10,172 bases of DNA, taken from the NCBI GenBank assembly GCA_903866425.1, contig CAIPNN010000047.1:1-10172 (forward strand). Direction: 5' to 3'. Both the position numbers and the translations under genes were made by a program. Origin of the DNA: an uncultured Actinomycetes bacterium (GTDB lineage Bacteria; Actinomycetota; Thermoleophilia; Miltoncostaeales; Miltoncostaeaceae). The notes below the pieces were generated by a model. It did not search any database. It saw nothing but the letters and a program-made list of their open reading frames with translations, and had not been told where the DNA came from. Position 1 is the first letter of the stretch. Each line of letters opens with the position of its first letter. Shown here in pieces: positions 6,732-10,172 of this stretch.

Positions 6732-7408
6732 GCCGCCACCCCCATCAGGGTCTCCACCATCATCCCGGCCGCATTCGTCGAAACCCGCTGTGCACCTGCA
6801 TCCAGGAGGGCGATGGCGACGTCAACATCCTCAATGCCACCGGCCGCGATGATGCCCACCTCGACGGGAAGCGACTCGCGCATGATCTCCACGTCAACGG
6901 TGCGGGCGCCACCGGCCACACCGGTTGCCGTCACGGCGAAGTCGGCGCCGGCCAGCACCACCACGCCGCATGCGCGGCGCAGCAGGCGTTCGCCCAGCAT
7001 GGGGGCCTCTACAACGGCCCGCACCATCACGTGGCTGCTGGTGGCATCGCGGGCGGCATCCACCGCCGCACCCAGATCGGCCCGGGCCTGCCCGAGGCGA
7101 CCCGACAGCAGCGCCGAGATGTCCATCACCACGTCAACCTCACGGGCGCCGGCCGCAACCGCCGCCCGCACGGCACGCGCCTTCACCGCGGTGTCGTCGC
7201 TCCCGAAGGGGAAACTCACCACGGTGCCCACCTTCACATCGCCTCCGCGCAGGGCATTGGCGGCCGCGGTTGTCATCACCGGTGGCACCACCACGCTGGC
7301 CACGTGCAGCTGGGCTGCGGTGGCGCAGTGACGCGCCAGATCGTCGGCCGTGACCCCTGCGCGGATGAGCGTGAAGTCGAGGCTCTTCGCCAGTTCGCGT
7401 GCCCTCAA
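6728..7408 (-). CDS. DeoC-like TIM-barrel protein lacking both catalytic lysines
   Basis: A 226-aa protein related along its whole length to deoxyribose-phosphate aldolase (DERA, which cleaves 2-deoxyribose 5-phosphate to glyceraldehyde 3-phosphate and acetaldehyde through a lysine Schiff base). Recognisable parts are DFTLIR (11-16), a FPFGS segment (66-70), REVDVVMD (89-96) with the conserved Asp at 92, VVEAPMLGE (132-140), GADFAVTATG (154-163) and VGIIAAGGIE (184-193). In DERA the last two normally read GADF(V/I)KTSTG and VG(V/F)K-x-(S/A)GG(I/V). Here the Schiff-base lysine is V159 and the second lysine is I187. Classical aldolase activity is therefore unlikely, although the frame is intact and the fold motifs are kept. 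The TTG start has no clear Shine-Dalgarno and overlaps a mini-ORF stop; no ATG or GTG start upstream fits this frame. Its stop overlaps hisIE as ATGA. Function unknown; automated pipelines would probably call it deoC. Confidence 0.85.
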   Translation of the reverse strand: MRARELAKSLDFTLIRAGVTADDLARHCATAAQLHVASVVVPPVMTTAAANALRGGDVKVGTVVSFPFGSDDTAVKARAVRAAVAAGAREVDVVMDISALLSGRLGQARADLGAAVDAARDATSSHVMVRAVVEAPMLGERLLRRACGVVVLAGADFAVTATGVAGGARTVDVEIMRESLPVEVGIIAAGGIEDVDVAIALLDAGAQRVSTNAAGMMVETLMGVAA

Positions 7409-7416
7409 CGGGCGCG
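7396..7416 (-). promoter_or_regulatory. Hairpin enclosing the TTG start of the deoC-like gene
   Basis: On the minus strand, CGCGCCC (7416-7410) faces GGGC then, after a two-base bulge, GCG (7404-7396). This gives four plus three GC pairs around a five-base loop GTTGA that contains both the mini-ORF stop and the TTG start. Such a fold could limit independent initiation and favour coupling to the mini-ORF. Short GC hairpins are common by chance at this base composition. No U-tract follows, so it is not an intrinsic terminator. Confidence 0.3.
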
Positions 7417-7437
7417 GGTATCGAAGGGGTCGGGCAT
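7405..7437 (-). CDS. Possible 10-codon leader ORF before the deoC-like gene
   Basis: An ATG at 7437 opens a 10-codon frame, MPDPFDTRAR, ending in TGA at 7407-7405. That TGA overlaps the TTG start of the deoC-like gene as TTGA, the same stop/start geometry as other junctions here. No clear Shine-Dalgarno precedes the ATG, but the TATACT box upstream could give a near-leaderless message. It may couple translation into deoC. Alternatively, it may be the true deoC N-terminus separated by a frameshift or sequencing error, since MPDPFDTRAR joined to ELAKSLDFTLI would look natural. It contains no His or Trp, so it is not a his/trp attenuation leader peptide. Chance is possible. Confidence 0.3.
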   Translation of the reverse strand: MPDPFDTRAR

Positions 7438-7445
7438 GGCGCGGA

Positions 7446-7451
7446 AGTATA
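7446..7451 (-). promoter_or_regulatory. Candidate -10 box TATACT in the era-deoC gap
   Basis: Minus-strand TATACT lies just after the era stop, in the only gap over 21 nt. Six or seven bases downstream would place a transcript start at about 7439-7440, making the ATG at 7437 of a mini-ORF almost leaderless. The sequence 17 nt upstream (CGCCTC) does not resemble TTGACA, and there is no TG extension. Position and the AT-rich hexamer in a GC-rich region are the only support. If real, it would drive deoC-like, hisIE and the trp genes separately from the phoH-era block. Confidence 0.3.
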
Positions 7452-7459
7452 GGCGGGCG

Positions 7460-8344
7460 CTAGAGCCCGAGGCGATCCAGCATGGCATCGTCACGACGCC
7501 AGCGGGGCCTCACCTTCACCTGCAGGTCGAGGTGCACGGGCTGCTTGAAGAACTCGGACAGCACCATGCGGGCCTGCGTGCCGATGTCGCGGATCATGGT
7601 GCCGCCCTTGCCCACCACGATGCCCTTCTGACTCTCGGCCTCCACGTAGATGTAGGCCTCAATGCGAATGCCCTTCTTGGCGTCGGTGATGTCCTCCACG
7701 TGCACGGCCAGTGCATGGGGCACCTCATCGCGCATGCGCTGGATGGCGGCCTCGCGGATCATCTCGGCGGCCATCTCATCCTGCGTCTGGTCGGTGGTGA
7801 CGCCGTCGGGGAAGTACAGGGGGCCCTCGGGCAGCAGCGCCGGGAATTCCTCGCGCAGCGCATCGAGCCCCTCCCCGGTGAGTGCGCTCACCGGGTGCAG
7901 CGCCACGAAGTCGGGCAGCAGTTCTGACGCCTGCAGAATGACGCGCGCCACCACATCGCGCTCAACGCGATCCACCTGATTCACCACGATCACCACGGGA
8001 AGCCCGCTGGCCTTGAGGCGCTCGGCGATGAACCGATCCCCCTTGCCGATGTCCTCGGCGGCGTTGAGCAGAAAGAGCGCGGCGTCGGTGTCGGTGACCG
8101 TGCGGTCGACGGTCTCCTGCATGCGCTCGGTCAGGCGGTCAGCCGGGCGCTGGAAACCGGGCAGGTCGAGCAGTACGGCCTGCCAGCCCTCACCGCGAGC
8201 CACCGCCAGTACGCGGCGTCGGGTGGTCTGCGGGCGGTCGCTCACCGCGGCCACATGTGCGCCCGCCAGGGCGTTGGCCAGTGTGCTCTTGCCCACGTTG
8301 GGGCGACCCGCCAGTGCCACGAGCCCCGAATGCAACGACGTCAT
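7460..8344 (-). CDS. era: Ribosome-assembly GTPase Era
   Basis: A 294-aa GTPase of the length usual for Era, which binds the 3' end of 16S rRNA and aids 30S maturation. The N-terminal G domain has G1 GRPNVGKS (13-20), a switch I TTRRR (40-44), G3 DLPG (60-63), G4 NQVD (122-125) and G5 SAL (153-155). The C-terminal KH RNA-binding domain has the GKGG loop (245-248) followed by IRDIG. Two G motifs deviate from the Era norm: DLPG rather than DTPG, and NQVD rather than NKxD. The ATG at 8344 is chosen because MTSLHSGLVALAGRPN is a typical Era N-terminus and follows the previous stop by one base. The frame is open further upstream, but that stretch lies opposite the kinase gene and reads as low-complexity Arg/Ser/Pro. 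Grouping with phoH, ybeY and dgk is classical. A non-coding gap follows, the largest in the window. Confidence 0.96.
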   Translation of the reverse strand: MTSLHSGLVALAGRPNVGKSTLANALAGAHVAAVSDRPQTTRRRVLAVARGEGWQAVLLDLPGFQRPADRLTERMQETVDRTVTDTDAALFLLNAAEDIGKGDRFIAERLKASGLPVVIVVNQVDRVERDVVARVILQASELLPDFVALHPVSALTGEGLDALREEFPALLPEGPLYFPDGVTTDQTQDEMAAEMIREAAIQRMRDEVPHALAVHVEDITDAKKGIRIEAYIYVEAESQKGIVVGKGGTMIRDIGTQARMVLSEFFKQPVHLDLQVKVRPRWRRDDAMLDRLGL

Positions 8345-8345
8345 G

Positions 8346-9122
8346 TCAACCCCATATCTGGAAGAGCAGCAGTGTGACCCCGGCGCCGAGCACCGCACCC
8401 GCCACCACCTCAAGGGCCGAGTGGATGCCGGCCTCCACCCGCGACTGCGCCACGAGCAGGGCCATGAGGAAGGCCAGGGTGCTGATGAGGGCCGCGTGCG
8501 TCCACGGGGCAACCACGAGCGTGATGGCCATCCACGCCGCGAAGGCTGCTGCCGCGTGGCCCGACGGGAAGCCGCCGCGAAGCGGCGTGCCGCGGCCGAC
8601 ATAGGCCTTGATGGCGATGGCCGAGAGCAGCGTGATGGCAAGGGCGATGAGCACCACGTGCGTGGGCGCCTGACGGGCACCGCGCAGCAGGTTGCGGCCG
8701 GGCTCGGTGAGACGTCCGTAGAGCACCAGATACGCGATGGCCAGGGCACAGGCGGCCGCGATGAGCACCGCTCCGGCGGCGACATCCTTGGCCACCTTCA
8801 CCAAGGGGTGATAGCTGGTGACCACCGCATCAACCGCCGCCTCGATTGCGGTGTTGAACATCTCGGCCACGAGCACCAGGCCAACGGCGCCCACAAGCGC
8901 CAGCAGCTCAAGTCGGCTCACGCCCAGCAGCAGCGCGAGGATGAAGACGATGGTGCCGGCGGCCACGTGAATCTGCATGTTGCGCTGGGTGCGCAGCACG
9001 AACACGATGCCCTCGACCGCCCAGGTGAATGACCAGCGAAGCGATCCCTGACGCGGCAGCGCGCCCTGACGCGGGCGCCGGAGCAGGCGCTGAACCGGAC
9101 GTTGCTCCTCGGGCTCGGTCAC
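8346..9122 (-). CDS. Fused DgkA-type lipid kinase and PAP2 phosphatase, integral membrane
   Basis: A 258-aa membrane protein joining two enzymes of lipid-carrier metabolism. Residues about 28-140 are a prokaryotic DgkA/undecaprenol kinase domain with the diagnostic EMFNTAIEAAVD (87-98) and VKVAKDVAAGAVL (108-120). Residues about 155-258 form a PAP2 phosphatase domain with K172, PSGH (186-189) and SR-x5-H (227-234). The kinase part should phosphorylate undecaprenol or diacylglycerol; the phosphatase part should hydrolyse an isoprenyl or lipid (di)phosphate. Together they could adjust the carrier-lipid pool for cell-wall synthesis. Two classical PAP2 positions differ: R of KxxxxxxRP is T179, and the Asp ending the third motif is E238. 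I believe related fusions share these changes, but cannot check this. The 20 or so N-terminal residues are basic. The GTG start overlaps the ybeY stop (GTGA), and the stop is 1 nt from era. Physiological substrate is uncertain. Confidence 0.9.
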   Translation of the reverse strand: MTEPEEQRPVQRLLRRPRQGALPRQGSLRWSFTWAVEGIVFVLRTQRNMQIHVAAGTIVFILALLLGVSRLELLALVGAVGLVLVAEMFNTAIEAAVDAVVTSYHPLVKVAKDVAAGAVLIAAACALAIAYLVLYGRLTEPGRNLLRGARQAPTHVVLIALAITLLSAIAIKAYVGRGTPLRGGFPSGHAAAAFAAWMAITLVVAPWTHAALISTLAFLMALLVAQSRVEAGIHSALEVVAGAVLGAGVTLLLFQIWG

Positions 9123-9556
9123 TCGGTGTCACCGCTGTGGGCATCGGCGGCATCGGCGGCGTCCACGATGTCGTCCTGCAGCGCCAGCATCTCGCCGTCG
9201 TCAACCTCGTGGTCGTAGCCCACCAGGTGCAGCAGGCCGTGCACGGCAAGCGTGGTGAGCGGCTCTTCGGCGGCGTCGGGGCAGATGATGATGTCGCCGA
9301 GTTCAGGCGGCGGACCGTCGTCGGGCCAGTCGAGTGCCTCAGGGCCGTCCACCGGGAACGACAGCACGTCGGTGGGCGTTGGCTTGTCGCGGTGCTCGCC
9401 ATTGATGCGGGCCATCTCGTCGGGGCCGATGACCATGAGTCCCACCGTCGCACGCTCCACCCCCACGCGGGCACAGGTGAATCGCACGCGACCCGCGAGC
9501 GCGTCGAGGTCAACCGGGCCGACGCCGTCGGCCACCGATGCCTCGATCTCGATCAG
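9119..9556 (-). CDS. ybeY: Endoribonuclease YbeY (rRNA maturation factor)
   Basis: A single-strand-specific, zinc-dependent endoribonuclease acting in the cytoplasm on 16S rRNA 3' processing and ribosome quality control. The hallmark HGLLHLVGYDH holds the three zinc-binding histidines (H99, H103 and H109 counted from the GTG at 9535), preceded by the family's PTDVLSFP strand. The first ATG/GTG/TTG start is that GTG (138 aa), with GAGG five bases upstream. I prefer the CTG at 9556 (145 aa). It adds MIEIEAS, matching the IEI/IEV strand with which YbeY proteins usually begin, and it overlaps the phoH stop as CTGA, like other junctions here. No ATG/GTG/TTG lies between the in-frame stop at 9587-9589 and 9535. 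The C-terminus is acidic and alanine-rich. Its stop overlaps the next start as GTGA. Function is certain; the start is likely but unproven. Confidence 0.93.
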   Translation of the reverse strand: MIEIEASVADGVGPVDLDALAGRVRFTCARVGVERATVGLMVIGPDEMARINGEHRDKPTPTDVLSFPVDGPEALDWPDDGPPPELGDIIICPDAAEEPLTTLAVHGLLHLVGYDHEVDDGEMLALQDDIVDAADAADAHSGDTE

Positions 9557-10172
9557 GGCCGCACACCCCAGGTCTGGTCGCCTTCCTCATGCACGCGGTA
9601 GGCCTCCACGATGCGCTGCACCAACTTGTGGCGCACAACGTCTTCATGCGAGAACCGCACCACGCCGATGTTGGGGATGCCGCCAAGCACCTGCTCGATG
9701 TCGGCCAGGCCGCTGCGCCGGTCGCGCGGAAGGTCGACCTGCGTGACGTCGCCGGTGACCACGACGGTGCTGCCGAACCCGAGGCGGGTGAGAAACATCT
9801 TCATCTGTTCGACGGTGGTGTTCTGGGCCTCGTCGAGAATGATGAACGAGTCGTTGAGCGTGCGGCCACGCATGAAGGCCAGCGGTGCCACCTCGATCTG
9901 CCCGCGCTCCATGTACTGCTGGGCGCGGTCGGCATCGAGCATGTCGTGCATCGCGTCGAAGAGCGGGCGCAGATACGGGTCGACCTTGGCAGCCACGTCA
10001 CCGGGCAGGAAACCCAGCTTCTCCCCCGCCTCCACGGCCGGCCGCGTGAGAATGATGCGGCCCACCTCGCGGCGGCTGAGCGCGGCGGCGGCGAGCGCCA
10101 CGGCCAGGTAGGTCTTGCCGGTACCCGCCGGGCCGATGCCGAAGGTGATGGTGTTCTTGCGGATGGCATCCA
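9553..10172 (-). CDS. phoH: PhoH family ATPase, C-terminal part (5' end outside window)
   Basis: This is the C-terminal 205 codons of a PhoH-like P-loop ATPase; the frame is still open at the window edge, so the start and any N-terminal domain are not visible. In order it shows Walker A (GPAGTGKT, near 10113-10136), the family motif TRPAVEAGEKLGFLPGD, Walker B with FIILDEAQNT, a sensor-like VVVTGDVTQVDLP strand, and a final RHKLVQRIVEAY helix. The protein ends TWGVRP. PhoH proteins are cytoplasmic, probably RNA-associated NTPases whose exact role is unsettled. They very often sit directly upstream of ybeY, as here, which suggests a link to rRNA maturation. Its TGA stop overlaps the proposed CTG start of ybeY. 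Identification is firm; the molecular function is known only by family. Confidence 0.95.
   Translation of the reverse strand, partial: DAIRKNTITFGIGPAGTGKTYLAVALAAAALSRREVGRIILTRPAVEAGEKLGFLPGDVAAKVDPYLRPLFDAMHDMLDADRAQQYMERGQIEVAPLAFMRGRTLNDSFIILDEAQNTTVEQMKMFLTRLGFGSTVVVTGDVTQVDLPRDRRSGLADIEQVLGGIPNIGVVRFSHEDVVRHKLVQRIVEAYRVHEEGDQTWGVRP

Noticed and set aside
6183..7331. 382-codon plus-strand frame opposite hisIE and the deoC-like gene
   Set aside because: No domain or motif; the second half is low-complexity Ser/Thr/Ala/Pro, typical of an antisense frame of GC-rich coding sequence.
6728..7408. Deoc-like gene as a pseudogene
   Set aside because: The frame is intact with conserved fold motifs and coupling to hisIE; only the catalytic lysines are lost, which fits a repurposed protein better than decay.
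7396..7416. Hairpin after era as a transcription terminator
   Set aside because: Stem is short and bulged, no U-tract follows, and it contains the next gene's start codon.
8345..8785. N-terminal extension of the era frame
   Set aside because: This part is out of frame over the kinase/PAP2 gene, and reads as Arg/Ser/Pro-rich noise; the ATG at 8344 gives a standard Era.
1..10172. CRISPR array, insertion sequence, tRNA/rRNA, attachment site or phage genes
   Set aside because: No regularly spaced repeats, transposase motifs, terminal inverted repeats or tRNA-like folds were seen; nearly every base is in a recognised gene.

Overview
The window is one densely packed, GC-rich (roughly two-thirds G+C by eye) bacterial gene string, with every credible gene on the minus strand. 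Transcription runs from high to low coordinates: phoH (5'-truncated by the window edge), ybeY, a fused lipid kinase/PAP2 phosphatase, era, a deoC-like gene, hisIE, trpE, trpG, trpD, trpC, a secreted parallel beta-helix protein, a TlpA/ResA/CcmG-type thioredoxin, and ccmH (3'-truncated by the window edge). The phoH-ybeY-dgk-era order, high GC, frequent GTG starts and many 4-nt gene overlaps suggest an actinobacterial lineage, perhaps Thermoleophilia-like. This placement is inferred from style and gene order, not from a database match.

Region by region: (1) 10172-7460 is a conserved housekeeping block: a PhoH-type ATPase, the rRNA-processing endoribonuclease YbeY, an undecaprenol/diacylglycerol kinase fused to a PAP2 phosphatase, and the ribosome-assembly GTPase Era. 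(2) 7459-6728 holds the only gap over 21 nt, with a TATACT box, a 10-codon mini-ORF and a hairpin over a TTG start, followed by a deoaldolase-like gene that lacks both active-site lysines. (3) 6731-2139 is an amino-acid block: bifunctional HisIE, then TrpE, TrpG, TrpD and TrpC, which take chorismate to indole-3-glycerol phosphate except for the TrpF step. trpF, trpB and trpA are not in the window. (4) 2142-1 encodes exported or membrane-anchored proteins: the beta-helix protein, a membrane-tethered thioredoxin and CcmH, the last two pointing to cytochrome c maturation.

Neighbouring genes are almost all stop/start coupled: NTGA overlaps at 9119, 6728, 6099 and 4570, TGATG overlaps at 3992, 880 and 278, and a 1-nt gap between dgk and era. 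At two junctions (phoH/ybeY and trpC/beta-helix) the only start giving a normal N-terminus is CTG in a CTGA overlap. This matches the operon's NTGA habit and would be missed by callers that allow only ATG/GTG/TTG.

No RNA gene, insertion sequence, CRISPR array or phage gene was found, and there is no gene-free stretch over 300 nt. No undescribed multi-gene system is apparent. The points most worth a second look are the lysine-less DeoC paralogue, the paired CTG starts, the kinase-phosphatase fusion with altered PAP2 motifs, and the unidentified beta-helix protein between trp and ccm genes.
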